Notes: a model not told the origin generated them from the sequence alone. A stretch of 64,000 nt of DNA from DMER01 sp003451645 (GCA_031976175.1 DALYLR010000007.1:46633-110632); one strand, 5' to 3'. Positions 7,958-17,573 are shown, counted from the stretch's first letter. Numbers and translations: made by a program.

Positions 7958-8413
7958 TCACCCGCTCAAAAAAGGCGTCATCTTTTCGACGATCTCTTTT
8001 GGAATGCGCCGCGGCCGCCCGCTCATCGTGATCACGCAAGCCTCGATATGGGCCTCCACCAGGAGTTCCCCGCCCCGCATCACCTTTTGCGCACCATTCA
8101 TGCGCGCGCCTGCGAGCTCGGTGTAGCGTGTGTGCACATGTAAGAGATCATCGATTTTGGCCGGGCGGTGATAGTCGAGCGTGACCCTGCGCAAGGTCCA
8201 GACCAACGGCTCCTCCCCTTGCAGCATCACCAGATGCCTGACACCAGCGAGCCTCAAGAAATCGCTGCGCCCGCGCTCGCAATAGCGCAAATAATTCGCG
8301 TGATAGACAATCCCGGACAGGTCCGTGTCCTCATAATAGACCCGCACCGGGAGGATATGCATCTTGCCGTCAAACCAGCCTGCGTGCTCTGCTTGGTGGA
8401 CCATCGCTTTCAC
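7958..8413 (-). CDS. ybgC: Tol-Pal-associated acyl-CoA thioesterase YbgC
   Basis: YbgC is a hot-dog fold thioesterase commonly encoded at the head of tol-pal operons. The 151-residue product shows the family signature VYYEDTDLSGIVYHANYLR with the catalytic Asp, followed by ERGRSDFLR. The GTG start at 8413 overlaps the ruvB stop (GTGA), so it is translationally coupled to the ruv genes; ATG at 8404 is an alternative. It is separated from tolQ here by the inserted two-gene module. Confidence 0.95.
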   Translation of the reverse strand: MKAMVHQAEHAGWFDGKMHILPVRVYYEDTDLSGIVYHANYLRYCERGRSDFLRLAGVRHLVMLQGEEPLVWTLRRVTLDYHRPAKIDDLLHVHTRYTELAGARMNGAQKVMRGGELLVEAHIEACVITMSGRPRRIPKEIVEKMTPFLSG

Positions 8414-9456
8414 TCGTCCTCGCGTAACAATGGGCCTGTATTGCTGGCTATTCCAGCTGGGACCGCCAGCCCCAAATGCTGAAACGCCAGCGCCGTAATC
8501 ATCCGCCCGCGCGGCGTGCGCTGCACAAAGCCTTGCTGGATCAGATAGGGCTCGACGATTTCCTCAATGGCATCGCGCGGCTCGCCCAGGGCCGCAGATA
8601 ACGTCTCAGCGCCGACCGGCCCGCCGCCAAAGGCCTCCGCGATGAGCCGCAAATAGCGATGATCAAAGCCATCGAGCCCGCGCGCATCCACCTCCAGCCG
8701 CCGCAAGGCCGCATCCGCCGCCACTGCATCCACTTCGCCACCACCGCCGACCGCCGCAAAATCCCGCACCCGCCGCAGCAGGCGCCCCGCCACGCGCGGC
8801 GTACCCCTTGCGCGCCGGGCGATCTCGGCCGCCCCCTCCGGCGTCATCGGCGTTGAGAGCTTCTGCGCCCCGCGCCAGACGATCTTGGTCAGGTCCCCCG
8901 GCTCGTAATAGGCGAGCCGCACGGGCACGCCAAACCGGTCGCGCAAAGGCGTGGTCAGAAGGCCTGTGCGCGTCGTGGCACCTATCAGCGTGAACTCATG
9001 CAGGTCGATCTTGACCGAGCGCGCGGCCGGCCCCTCGCCAATGATCAGATCGAGTTGGAAGTCCTCCATAGCCGGATAAAGGATTTCCTCCACGGCCGGA
9101 TTCAGCCTGTGTATCTCGTCGATGAACAAGACATCGCGCGGCTGCAAATTCGTGAGCAGGGCCGCCAAATCTCCCGCCCTTGCAATCACGGGGCCCGAGG
9201 TCGCCTTGAAGTTCACGCCCAATTCGCGCGCGATGATCTGCGCGAGCGTAGTTTTGCCCAAGCCTGGCGGCCCGGAGAGCAGCACATGATCGAGCGCCTC
9301 GCCGCGCGCCTTGGCCGCATCGATAAAGACGCGCAGATTGGCCCGCGACTGGTCCTGCCCGATGAACTCAGCGAGCGTTAGAGGCCGCAAACTGGCCTCC
9401 GCCAGATCCTCGCCTTGGCGCGCCGCATCCAATAATCGCGTGGAGACCTTGGTCAT
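8410..9456 (-). CDS. ruvB: Holliday junction branch-migration helicase RuvB
   Basis: RuvB is the AAA+ motor of the RuvAB branch-migration complex. The 348-residue product has the full length of the family, with Walker A GPPGLGKTTLA (about 62-72), Walker B VLFIDEIHRL, sensor GATTRTGLLT and a C-terminal winged-helix domain (RTPRGRMITALAFQHLG). Its start overlaps the ruvA stop (ATGA) and its stop overlaps the ybgC start. Confidence 0.98.
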   Translation of the reverse strand: MTKVSTRLLDAARQGEDLAEASLRPLTLAEFIGQDQSRANLRVFIDAAKARGEALDHVLLSGPPGLGKTTLAQIIARELGVNFKATSGPVIARAGDLAALLTNLQPRDVLFIDEIHRLNPAVEEILYPAMEDFQLDLIIGEGPAARSVKIDLHEFTLIGATTRTGLLTTPLRDRFGVPVRLAYYEPGDLTKIVWRGAQKLSTPMTPEGAAEIARRARGTPRVAGRLLRRVRDFAAVGGGGEVDAVAADAALRRLEVDARGLDGFDHRYLRLIAEAFGGGPVGAETLSAALGEPRDAIEEIVEPYLIQQGFVQRTPRGRMITALAFQHLGLAVPAGIASNTGPLLREDE

Positions 9457-10055
9457 CGTGAGAGCTCCTTCAAGCCCGCCCGGATCAAAGTCTCAACACG
9501 CGCATTGGGGTCCCCGTCAAGGGCGCGCGCCACGGCCTCGCTCGCTTGTTGGGGGGCATAGCCCAGATTGACCAACGCGGAGACGGCCTCTGCGGCGGCC
9601 CCATCCGGCCTCCCCGATTTCGGCGCGATAGCGGGCCCTGCAAAGACGAGACCCGCGGGCACTTTGTCCTTCAACTCATTGGTGATGCGCTGGGCGAGTT
9701 TGGGCCCGACCCCTTGTGCGCGGGCCACTTGTGCCTTGTCGCCCTTGGCGATCGCTTGCGCAAGTTCGGCAGGGGCGAGCGCGCCTAGGATGGCCAGCGC
9801 CACTTTCGCGCCCACCCCTTGGACCGATTGCAACAGCTGGAACCAGTCGCGCTCTTGTGCCGCGCCAAAGCCAAACAGTTTGATTTGCTCCTGCGTCATC
9901 TGCGTTTCGATGATGAGTGTCGCGCGGCCGCCGGGCGCTGGCAATTGTGCAAGCGTGCGCGCACTGCAATGCGCGATATAGCCCACCCCGTTCACGTCGA
10001 TCAGCACGCGCTCCCCGTCGATGGCGTCCACCACCCCGCTTAACTTGCCAATCAT
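9453..10055 (-). CDS. ruvA: Holliday junction branch-migration protein RuvA
   Basis: RuvA binds the four-way junction as a tetramer and loads RuvB. The 200-residue product starts MIGKLSG, which is the family start, at 10055; this ATG overlaps the ruvC stop as ATGA. The N-terminal OB fold (1-65), a central helix-hairpin-helix region (VQGVGAKVALAILG and AQGVGPKLAQRI) and the C-terminal RuvB-binding UBA-like domain (AVSALVNLGYAPQQASEAV) are all visible. The longer frame to 10121 lies inside ruvC and is not used. Confidence 0.97.
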   Translation of the reverse strand: MIGKLSGVVDAIDGERVLIDVNGVGYIAHCSARTLAQLPAPGGRATLIIETQMTQEQIKLFGFGAAQERDWFQLLQSVQGVGAKVALAILGALAPAELAQAIAKGDKAQVARAQGVGPKLAQRITNELKDKVPAGLVFAGPAIAPKSGRPDGAAAEAVSALVNLGYAPQQASEAVARALDGDPNARVETLIRAGLKELSR

Positions 10056-10579
10056 GCAGCCCCCGCCCGCGCCAGAGCGGCCGCCAGCCCTTGTGCGCTC
10101 TGTGCATGATGGGCGTGACATATGGCAACCGCCAGAGCATCCGCCGCATCCGGCCCTTGCAGCTCAGCCTGCGGCAACAGCACCTTCACCATCGCATGCA
10201 CTTGCTCTTTCGCCGCATGGCCCACGCCCGCCACCGACTTTTTCACCGCATTGGGTGCGTATTCAAAGACGCTCAGGCCTAAGGCAGCCGGCGTGAACAG
10301 CGCCATCGCCCGCGCCTGACCCAATTTCAGCGTCGCCACCGGGTCCTTGTTCACAAAGGTCTGCTCGACCGCCGCCACATCCGGTTTCTGCGCCTCCATG
10401 ACCGCCATCAGGCCCCGATGCAGCGCCACTAGCCGTTCGGCGAGACTTTGGCTGGCATCCGAGACCACACAGCCATTGGCCCGATAGATCAGCCTCGTGC
10501 CCACCGTGTCTACAATGCCCCAGCCGGTATGGCGCAGGCCCGGATCGATGCCCAAAATCCGAATCGTATGATTGTTCAT
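10052..10579 (-). CDS. ruvC: Crossover junction endodeoxyribonuclease RuvC
   Basis: RuvC cleaves Holliday junctions symmetrically as a dimer. The 175-residue product begins with RILGIDPGLRHTGWGIV, containing the first catalytic Asp, and has AAVEQTFVNKDP with a catalytic Glu and a C-terminal GPDAADALAVAICHAH with the last acidic residues. It is the first gene of the ruvCAB-ybgC-tol run. The 95-bp space to the divergent gene at 10675 should hold its promoter. Confidence 0.97.
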   Translation of the reverse strand: MNNHTIRILGIDPGLRHTGWGIVDTVGTRLIYRANGCVVSDASQSLAERLVALHRGLMAVMEAQKPDVAAVEQTFVNKDPVATLKLGQARAMALFTPAALGLSVFEYAPNAVKKSVAGVGHAAKEQVHAMVKVLLPQAELQGPDAADALAVAICHAHHAQSAQGLAAALARAGAA

Positions 10580-10674
10580 GATATGTTTCTACCAACTTTG
10601 GCAAAGTTACGTCTCGCCAAATCCGCATCCCCTGGTAATGCTTCTCCCGTCACAGCCAAGTAGGGACGGGCAAG

Positions 10675-11139
10675 ATGATGGACAAAGTCTTAACCGCTGC
10701 AGCGATGACCCTGGCGCTCAGTGCGAGCGCCCAGGCGGTCAGCGTCCGCGATTGCGACGGCACAACCGACAGCGCGCGCAACATTGTCGAGCCGTGGGAG
10801 AAATCGACCCGGAAATTCTATAATGGTCAGGTGCGCATCACCCATCTGGACACGGGCGGGGAGCCGGTCTGCTGCTCCAGCCATTTGATGGTGACCTACC
10901 CGGCTCCTGAGGGCGAAGACCCGACCGGCTATGGCGAGTGCAAGCTGGTGGGCAGTGAGGAGAGCATGGGTTTCTTGAGCATTGGCTACCCCTCACTCAA
11001 GACCGAATATGACCCCAAGAAGGGCCTCCTGATCAGCTTCCCCTATACGACCTATAATAATGAGGGGGACAACCACCCCTCAGGCTCTGCCAAGCTGCGC
11101 TTGAACCTCAAAACCGGCAAATTGACAGTCGAGAAATAA
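10675..11139 (+). CDS. Small exported protein of unknown function
   Basis: The 154-residue product has a Sec-type signal peptide (MMDKVLTAAAMTLALSASAQ, cleavage after AQA) and a mature part of about 130 residues with four cysteines (Cys28 in VRDCDG, an adjacent pair in VCCSSH and one in YGECK), suggesting disulfides in the periplasm. I recognise no domain. It lies 6 nt upstream of the DUF4260-type membrane gene and is divergent from ruvC, so these two may form an operon. Confidence 0.75.
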   Translation: MMDKVLTAAAMTLALSASAQAVSVRDCDGTTDSARNIVEPWEKSTRKFYNGQVRITHLDTGGEPVCCSSHLMVTYPAPEGEDPTGYGECKLVGSEESMGFLSIGYPSLKTEYDPKKGLLISFPYTTYNNEGDNHPSGSAKLRLNLKTGKLTVEK

Positions 11140-11144
11140 GCATC

Positions 11145-11534
11145 ATGGACCGGACAGAAGCGGGCCACGCAACCGGCGCCGTGCGCGGCATTCTGCAGGC
11201 GGAGGGCGCGCTGCTGCTTCTGGCGGCGCTTGTGCTCTATGGACAGGTCAGCGGGGACTGGCTCCTCTTTGCCATTCTGTTCTTTGTCCCCGATCTGTCC
11301 CTCATCGCCTATGCGGGCGGCCCCAGGTTAGGCGCATTTGTCTACAATCTGGCGCACAGCTCCATCCTGCCGCTCGGGTTCTCCATCGCGGCCTTTGCGG
11401 CCCAACGGCTCGACCTATTGCCGTTCACCGTTATCTGGTTGGCCCATATCGGGTTCGACCGCATGCTGGGCTTTGGTCTGAAATATGGCTCGGCCTTTGG
11501 CGATACGCATCTACTTCGCCTCACACGAAGCTAA
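11145..11534 (+). CDS. DUF4260-family membrane protein
   Basis: The 129-residue protein has about four predicted membrane helices and ends with IGFDRMLGFGLKYGSAFGDTHL, closely matching the conserved C-terminal motif (DRxLGYGLKYxxxFxDTHL) of DUF4260 proteins. Function is unknown. It follows the exported-protein gene by 5 nt. Confidence 0.85.
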   Translation: MDRTEAGHATGAVRGILQAEGALLLLAALVLYGQVSGDWLLFAILFFVPDLSLIAYAGGPRLGAFVYNLAHSSILPLGFSIAAFAAQRLDLLPFTVIWLAHIGFDRMLGFGLKYGSAFGDTHLLRLTRS

Positions 11535-11548
11535 TCAGCGCTAAAGCT

Positions 11549-12193
11549 CTACACCTTCCGCCCAGTCAGGTAGAGCATGCCCTGCCGGCCACGCTCGACC
11601 CGGACTTGCAGTCCTGCGGCACGGCCCAGATTGGCGAGGCTCGCCCGGTCGAATACCGTGACGACGTAAGGCAGCGCGGCCTGTACTTTTTGCCTGCTGA
11701 GGCGCCCTGTCAGCCAATGGCCAGGATCAGGAACGCTCGCCCAGATCAGACCCCGATGCGCCGCAACGGCCACCATCTCCTGCAGAAGCGTGCGCGGATC
11801 ATCCGCTTGCGCCAAAACCCAAGGACAGTCGACCAAGTCAAACCGCTGGTTTTGCGTCACCAGACCCTCCATCCGCCCCACTGCAACAGACGTGAGATAA
11901 AGCCCGATGGCCCGCGCAGCTGCCGCTGCTGGTGCGCCATGCGGCCCCACACTCAGATAACGCGCACCATTGACCCCGGATGACAACCGGGTGAGCCGCC
12001 GCCGTGCGCTGCTGTCCGTCTCTTGAGGACATGATGAGGCCACCAGCGGCACCCCATTTTTCTGCACCAACCCGCAACCTCGGCACTCCACCCACCCAGC
12101 AGACGGAAGATCGAGCGCCGCAAAGGCAGGCAGTGACCCCACCGCGCCGCACAGACGGCACGTCCAAGGGACGGTATCCGCGGCCAGGCTCAC
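11549..12193 (-). CDS. Methyltransferase-like protein with zinc-ribbon N-terminus, probably degenerate
   Basis: The 214-residue product has two CxxC pairs (12-15 and 37-40) like the zinc-binding head of some sugar C-methyltransferases. Its C-terminal half resembles a class I SAM methyltransferase: FDLVDCPWVLAQADDPRTLL followed by VAAHRGLIWASVPDPGHW, matching the post-motif region where FDxxxxxxVLEHxxDP and VPD occur. Motif I (normally DxGxGxG) is poor, reading YLSVGPHG, so SAM binding is doubtful. Its GTG start overlaps the yebC stop (GTGA), so it is coupled to yebC. Substrate unknown. Confidence 0.6.
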   Translation of the reverse strand: MSLAADTVPWTCRLCGAVGSLPAFAALDLPSAGWVECRGCGLVQKNGVPLVASSCPQETDSSARRRLTRLSSGVNGARYLSVGPHGAPAAAAARAIGLYLTSVAVGRMEGLVTQNQRFDLVDCPWVLAQADDPRTLLQEMVAVAAHRGLIWASVPDPGHWLTGRLSRQKVQAALPYVVTVFDRASLANLGRAAGLQVRVERGRQGMLYLTGRKV

Positions 12194-12930
12194 AGCGTGA
12201 GCGATGCCATGGTCGCCTCGGACATCTCGAAATTGGCCGTGACCACTTGCACATCGTCATGATCGTCGAGCGCATCGATCAGCTTGATGAGCGACTGTGC
12301 GGCCTCGCCCTCGATGACCGTCGTCAGAGTTGGCCTATAAATCAGCTTGGCCAAAGCGGGCGGACCCAGTTTTGCCTCAAGGGCTTTGCTCACTGCAGCG
12401 AAATCATCCGGCGCGCAATAAATGTCATGGCCCTGATCGCTGGTCTGGCAATCATCCGCTCCCGCTTCGATCGCGGCTTCCATCATCTGATCGGCATCAC
12501 CCTTGTCGAGCGGATATTGCACATGGCCGACCCGCTCAAAATTGAACAGTGCGGGCTCCCCCATCGCCCCGCCATGCTTGGAAAACAATGAGCGCACATC
12601 GGACGCTGTGCGGTTGCGGTTGTCGGTCAGGCACTCCACGATAATGGACACCGCCCCTGGCCCCCGGCCCTCATAGCGCACCTCTTCGTAATTCTCCGTG
12701 TCCGCCCCTTGCGCCTTTTTGATCGCGCGCTCGATATTATCGCGCGGCATGTTCTCCTTGCGCGCCGCCAGGATTGCCGCCCGCAGCTTGGGATTAAAGT
12801 TGGGATCGGGCTGGCCCTGCTTGCACGACACCGTGATTTCCCGCGCCAGCTTGGCAAAGATTTTGGCTTTCTTGGCATCCTGCCCGCCCTTGCGGTGCAT
12901 GATGTTCTTGAACTGACTATGACCGGCCAT
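12190..12930 (-). CDS. yebC: YebC/PmpR-family regulatory or translation factor
   Basis: YebC-family proteins have been described both as DNA-binding regulators and as ribosome-associated factors relieving stalls at proline stretches. The 246-residue product begins with the canonical MAGHSQFKNIMHRKG, which fixes the start at 12930 instead of the longer frame at 12957. The full three-domain length is present, including NMPRDNIERAIKKA and the central GRGPGAVSIIVECLTDNRNR. yebC next to ruvCAB is a common bacterial arrangement; here three genes lie between. Confidence 0.96.
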   Translation of the reverse strand: MAGHSQFKNIMHRKGGQDAKKAKIFAKLAREITVSCKQGQPDPNFNPKLRAAILAARKENMPRDNIERAIKKAQGADTENYEEVRYEGRGPGAVSIIVECLTDNRNRTASDVRSLFSKHGGAMGEPALFNFERVGHVQYPLDKGDADQMMEAAIEAGADDCQTSDQGHDIYCAPDDFAAVSKALEAKLGPPALAKLIYRPTLTTVIEGEAAQSLIKLIDALDDHDDVQVVTANFEMSEATMASLTL

Positions 12931-13119
12931 GGCGCCAGGGCCCCCTTTGTCTCGCACGTTGCACTGTGTGATGAGAATGCACCTTTGCCGCAGCTTGCGC
13001 CGCCGCGCAAGAGGGCCCGAGGGCCAAGCACCTTGCCAGGGGGGCGCAAACCTGCCTGAGTTGGGTCACGAGCCCCGCCCATCTGCGATCAACCGGAGCG
13101 GCGGCCTTGAGGGACGTCC

Positions 13120-14433
13120 ATGGCCGCCACCGCACCAGCAGGGTCTGCGGACTTTGTCATTTCGCCTGAGATCAAGGCCCGCCGCACCTACGCGCTCGTC
13201 ATCCTTATGCTGGTCTATACCTCCAGCCATGTGGACCGATCGATCGTGGGCATCCTGGGGCAGCCGATCAAGCTGGAGCTGGGCCTGACTGACACCCAAT
13301 TGGCGCTCATGTCGGGCCTCGCCTTTGCGGTCTTCTATGCGACGCTGGGCTTGCCGCTCGCGATCCTCGCCGACCGCATGAACCGCCGCAACATTATCGT
13401 GGCGGCGCTGACCACCTGGAGTGCCATGACCGCCCTGTGCGGCTTGGCGGGCAATTACACGCAATTGCTCCTCGCCCGCATTGGCGTGGGCGTGGGCGAG
13501 GCTGGCTCCTCGCCACAGTCGCATTCGATGATCTCGGACATGTATGCCCCGCATGAGCGCTCCCGCGCGCTGGGCTTCTATGCTTTGGGAGTCACCTTTG
13601 GCAGCATGATCGGCTATGTGGTCGGCGGCTATGTGAGCGTCTATTGGGGCTGGCGCACGGCCTTTTTTGTGGTTGGGTTGCCAGGCATCGTCTTGGCGCT
13701 GATCATGTGGCTCACCGTGCCAGAGCCCCCGCGCATGGGACCCAAGCGCGCCGCTGGCACCTTGAACATCCGCAAAGAATTGGCCGAGGGCTTCCGCTTT
13801 ATTGGGCAGTCCCGCGCATGCTTCCATGTGATTGCGGGCATCACCTTGACGGCCTTTGTGGGGTATGGCGCCGCCTCCTTCACCGCCCCCTTTCTGGAGC
13901 GCTCCCACGGCATCCCGCGCGATCAGATCGGGCTGATCTTGGGGCCAGTGGCGGGGCTTTTTGGCGGCTTGGGCGTGATGGCCGGCGGCTTCATGGCCGA
14001 CTGGTGGGGCCGCCGGGATTTGCGCGGGACCTCCTGGATTGTGGCCTTGGGCAAGCTCAGCGCCGCCCCGCTTGTCCTCGCCTTCTATCTGACGGCCGAT
14101 GCCACAGCCGCGATCCTTTTCCTCTTGCCTGCAAGTTTTCTCGGCGCCTTTTATTTGGGCCCAAGCTTCGCCATGGTCCAAAGCGTCTCACCCGCCGCGA
14201 TGCGTGCGACCGTCGCAGCAATCATGCTCTTTATCCTGAATCTGATCGCCTTGGGGCTCGGCCCCCTCGCAGTTGGCTTTGTCAGCGACCGCCTGACCCA
14301 AGATTTCGGCTTTGGTCAGGAGGGGTTGCGCTATGCCCTTGCAGGCACATCGCTCATCAACATTTGGGCGGCTTTGCACTTCTACTGGGCCGCCAGTGCC
14401 TATGCCTCGGAAATGAAGGCCAAAACGCCATGA
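13120..14433 (+). CDS. MFS transporter, spinster-like
   Basis: The 437-residue protein has the 12-helix pattern of the major facilitator superfamily. After YTSSHVDRSIVGILGQPIK, the loop 2-3 segment ADRMNRRNIIV and the GEAGSSPQSHSMISDMY stretch are typical of spinster-type carriers. The substrate cannot be read from sequence. AGGGA lies 5 nt before the ATG. The 189-nt gap to yebC is a divergent promoter region. Confidence 0.88.
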   Translation: MAATAPAGSADFVISPEIKARRTYALVILMLVYTSSHVDRSIVGILGQPIKLELGLTDTQLALMSGLAFAVFYATLGLPLAILADRMNRRNIIVAALTTWSAMTALCGLAGNYTQLLLARIGVGVGEAGSSPQSHSMISDMYAPHERSRALGFYALGVTFGSMIGYVVGGYVSVYWGWRTAFFVVGLPGIVLALIMWLTVPEPPRMGPKRAAGTLNIRKELAEGFRFIGQSRACFHVIAGITLTAFVGYGAASFTAPFLERSHGIPRDQIGLILGPVAGLFGGLGVMAGGFMADWWGRRDLRGTSWIVALGKLSAAPLVLAFYLTADATAAILFLLPASFLGAFYLGPSFAMVQSVSPAAMRATVAAIMLFILNLIALGLGPLAVGFVSDRLTQDFGFGQEGLRYALAGTSLINIWAALHFYWAASAYASEMKAKTP

Positions 14434-14490
14434 TTGCTGGCGGCGATGCTTTAGGTTACCCTTGTTCTGCTTGAATAAGGGGTGGGGTTC

Positions 14491-16437
14491 ATGGGTGCCT
14501 TGACTGCAATCGGCGCGCGGCTGTCCGCGGCCTTGATGATTTGTATCCTGACCAGTGCAGCAATCGCGGCACCGGGCGCTGAGGTCTATGGCGGCAAGCC
14601 GGACATCTCCGGCCCTGAGCTTTCCCCAGACGGCACGATGGTCGCGGCCCTTGTGCCCCGCGGTGACGATGTGGCGGTCCGCATCTCCAAGCTCGGCACC
14701 ACCAAGGCCTGCGACTATGTCCCGCAAGGGTCCAAGGCCCGCAACGTGTTCTGGGCCAACAACAATCAGGCCGTCCTGGAGGTGAGCTTTTTCTATGCGC
14801 CGGGCAAGACCCGTCAGGCCCTGCGTTTCACGACCGAGGTCTACCGCTATCTCAGCATCAACACCTCCTGCGATGTCAGTGCGGAGCTCCTGCGCGATCA
14901 TCCCCAATATGGCATCGTTGCCGGGTTCAATTTCCTCGGCCGGGCTGGCGGCGGCAATGAACTGATCTTCAGCGCCCTGACCATCTCTCAAACCGGCGAC
15001 ACCTTAGACATCTACAAGGTCGATGCAACCACCGGCAAAAGCACGATCCTGGAAAAGGGAAAATCCACCACCACCGCCTGGTATGTCGACGGCAGCGGCA
15101 CACCGCGCCTGCGCGGCGATCGCACCAGCCGTGACAGCACCTTCACGGTGAGCGCGCGCTTGACTGGCAGCAATGACTGGACAGAGGTCTATACATCCAC
15201 CTCAACCACCCCGGACGCACAGCGCATGGGGTTCATGGGCCTGGCCAGCAAGGCTGATATCGCCTATGTGTCTACGCGCAATGGCGGCGACCGGGAGGCC
15301 ATCTACGAATACGACCTGCGCGCCAAGGCTTTGGGGCGGCAGGTCTTCGCCCATGCCCGCTATGATGCTGGCGGCATCGTGCTGGACGACTATTCCCGCA
15401 CACCCATTGGTGTGTCGTACACGGATGATCACCTTCGGGTTCAGTACTTCGACCGCACTTATGCGCAGCGCCAGGCGGATGTGGCCGCGACCTTCCCTGG
15501 CGAGGTTGTGCGCATCGAGGGCGCGAGTGCCGATGGCACCCGCTATCTGACCTATGTTGAGGGCGTGGAGAATCCTGGCGGCGTCTATCATCTGGTCGAC
15601 CAGAAGCTCAACGATATGAGCCTGATTGGCGCGCGCTACCCGTCAATCAGGGCCGCCGACATCGCCCCCGTCCGCAGCTTTTCTTATAAGGCCCGCGATG
15701 GCATGGACATCCCGGCCTATCTGACCACCCCGCCGGGCGGGGGCAAGGCGCTGCCTTTGGTTGTTGTTCCTCACGGCGGGCCCTGGTCGCGCGACAATGC
15801 GTCCTTCGACAATTGGGCTCAGTTCCTGGCGACCCGCGGGTATGCCGTGCTGCAGCCCAATTTCCGTGGCTCAACCGGCTATGGCACCGCCTTTGAACAA
15901 GCGGGCAAGTTCCAATGGGGCCTGAAGATGCAGGACGACCTGACCGATGGCGTCAAAGCCCTGGTCGCGGATGGCACGGTTGACGGGTCACGCGTGTGCA
16001 TCTTTGGCTGGTCCTATGGCGGCTATGCGGCCATGGCAGGCTTGGCGTTGTCGCCTAAGGTCTACAAGTGCGGCGCTGCGGGTGCGGGCATTTCCGATCT
16101 CCTGACCTTGACGGGTCAGTTGCGGCGGGAGAATGCGCTGCGCAATTGGGAGGATGTCATTGGCGATCCGACCAATGACCGGGAGCGCCTGATCGCCACC
16201 TCCCCCTACCGTCAGGTAAGCCGCATCACTGCCCCTCTCCTCATGTTCCATGGCCGGGAGGATACCGTCGTGCCCGTCCTGCAGAGCGAAAAGATGCTCC
16301 GCGCCCTGGATCAGGCAGGCAAGTCCGCCGAGCTGATCGTCTTTGAGGGGGAGGATCACTGGATCCACAAATCCTCCTCCGGACGACGGGTCTTAAGCGA
16401 GCTGGAAAAATTCTTAGGGCAGCACCTAAAGAAATAG
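14491..16437 (+). CDS. S9-family prolyl oligopeptidase-type peptidase, exported
   Basis: The protein has a signal peptide (ending near AIAAPG), an N-terminal beta-propeller-like region (about 30-390), and a C-terminal alpha/beta-hydrolase domain with nucleophile motif GWSYGGY (Ser near residue 508), acid in HGREDTVVP and His in GEDHWIH. This is the dipeptidyl/acylaminoacyl peptidase group; a periplasmic peptidase is likely. ATG 14491 is preferred because AAGGGG lies 8 nt upstream; GTG 14482 would add three residues. Confidence 0.9.
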   Translation: MGALTAIGARLSAALMICILTSAAIAAPGAEVYGGKPDISGPELSPDGTMVAALVPRGDDVAVRISKLGTTKACDYVPQGSKARNVFWANNNQAVLEVSFFYAPGKTRQALRFTTEVYRYLSINTSCDVSAELLRDHPQYGIVAGFNFLGRAGGGNELIFSALTISQTGDTLDIYKVDATTGKSTILEKGKSTTTAWYVDGSGTPRLRGDRTSRDSTFTVSARLTGSNDWTEVYTSTSTTPDAQRMGFMGLASKADIAYVSTRNGGDREAIYEYDLRAKALGRQVFAHARYDAGGIVLDDYSRTPIGVSYTDDHLRVQYFDRTYAQRQADVAATFPGEVVRIEGASADGTRYLTYVEGVENPGGVYHLVDQKLNDMSLIGARYPSIRAADIAPVRSFSYKARDGMDIPAYLTTPPGGGKALPLVVVPHGGPWSRDNASFDNWAQFLATRGYAVLQPNFRGSTGYGTAFEQAGKFQWGLKMQDDLTDGVKALVADGTVDGSRVCIFGWSYGGYAAMAGLALSPKVYKCGAAGAGISDLLTLTGQLRRENALRNWEDVIGDPTNDRERLIATSPYRQVSRITAPLLMFHGREDTVVPVLQSEKMLRALDQAGKSAELIVFEGEDHWIHKSSSGRRVLSELEKFLGQHLKK

Positions 16438-16460
16438 GCGCCAACACCACAGAGCGCCGT

Positions 16461-17300
16461 CTAACCAGCAAACGCCGTGGGCAGGATGATCAGCCCATGG
16501 ATCAGCCCTGGCGCCAGGATCGAGCCCGTCTTCTCGCGGATAAGCCCCAAGATCAAGCCAAAGGCTGCCGTCCACAACGCCCAGGGCCAACGCATCGCTT
16601 CGTCCGAGAGCGGATGAAACAAACCGAACAAGATCGAGGCAATAACGACACCTGCACCAAACTCGGTGCCCAACACCTTGAAGGGCCGCCCAAAGGCATC
16701 GTTCAGCCGGCTTTGCACATAGCCGCGAAAGAAGAACTCTTCCATGATCGCCACAAAAACCACGACACCGATCAGCCGCGCGGCCACCGGCGAAACCGGG
16801 TGGAGTAGATGCATTGCCAAGAGGCCCGCCCCGAACAGCACCGCGAAGCCTGCGAGCCCGCCCCATCCTGCACCCTCGGGCGCCTCGGCATGAAGAGCCG
16901 GGGTGACCCGCACCGCCAAAAGTCCCATCGCGAAAAATCCGCCCGCCAGTATCGCTGCACCCGTCCACTCAAAGGCGCTGGTGTTGAGGCGCGTAAGCAC
17001 GGGGAACAGGAATGTCGCCGGAAATACGATCAGGGCCGCAATGAGCGCGGTCCACATTTGCGAACCCGCGCGGTGCCAATTCAGGCCAACATCGCTGGGG
17101 CGCATGTCCCGAATGCCCGCGAACAGCAGCGGCAGCAGAAAAAAACAGACCAGCGCGGTCAAGGGCGTCCCGCCAAAGGTCTCAAGCTGGGGGGCCTTGA
17201 ACCCGCCCTCCGTCATGACGTACCGGACCCCGAAAAACAAAGCGCATAACAGCGCCACAGTGATCAGCGCACCAAGCACCCCTGATTTTGCTCTGTCCAT
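16461..17300 (-). CDS. CPBP-family intramembrane metalloprotease
   Basis: The 279-residue protein has about eight hydrophobic segments and the CPBP (Abi/CaaX-like) motifs in order: EEFFFRGYVQ (motif 1, EExxxR), FGLFHPL (motif 2, FxxxH) and PGLIHGLI (motif 3 His). These residues form the membrane metalloprotease site. Roles in this family range from prenyl-protein processing to bacteriocin immunity; none can be assigned here. It converges with the S9 peptidase gene. Confidence 0.9.
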   Translation of the reverse strand: MDRAKSGVLGALITVALLCALFFGVRYVMTEGGFKAPQLETFGGTPLTALVCFFLLPLLFAGIRDMRPSDVGLNWHRAGSQMWTALIAALIVFPATFLFPVLTRLNTSAFEWTGAAILAGGFFAMGLLAVRVTPALHAEAPEGAGWGGLAGFAVLFGAGLLAMHLLHPVSPVAARLIGVVVFVAIMEEFFFRGYVQSRLNDAFGRPFKVLGTEFGAGVVIASILFGLFHPLSDEAMRWPWALWTAAFGLILGLIREKTGSILAPGLIHGLIILPTAFAG

Positions 17301-17573
17301 GGTGTTTCCCCCGTCCCCTCACCCAGCCCGCCTAACGCTCCCACACATGGCCGCAAAAGTCATCCGGCTGGCGGCAAACCCTGAGTCCGGGGCCGGATCA
17401 GACCACCGCTAACCACAATCCCCGTGGCGATTTTGGCGCAATGCTAGCCAAACCGGACGCGACCCGCAAAACCGGCATTGACGGCGGCAAAGGGCCCTGA
17501 AACCTTTGAAACTGCGGGGAATTGACTACGTGCGCATGACGATTATCGCCTAACTCTTCCGGGAGGAGTGACC

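Noticed and set aside
13066..14181. 371-codon minus-strand ORF
   Set aside because: It mirrors the MFS transporter gene; composition is His/Gly/Gln/Arg-rich with no motif.
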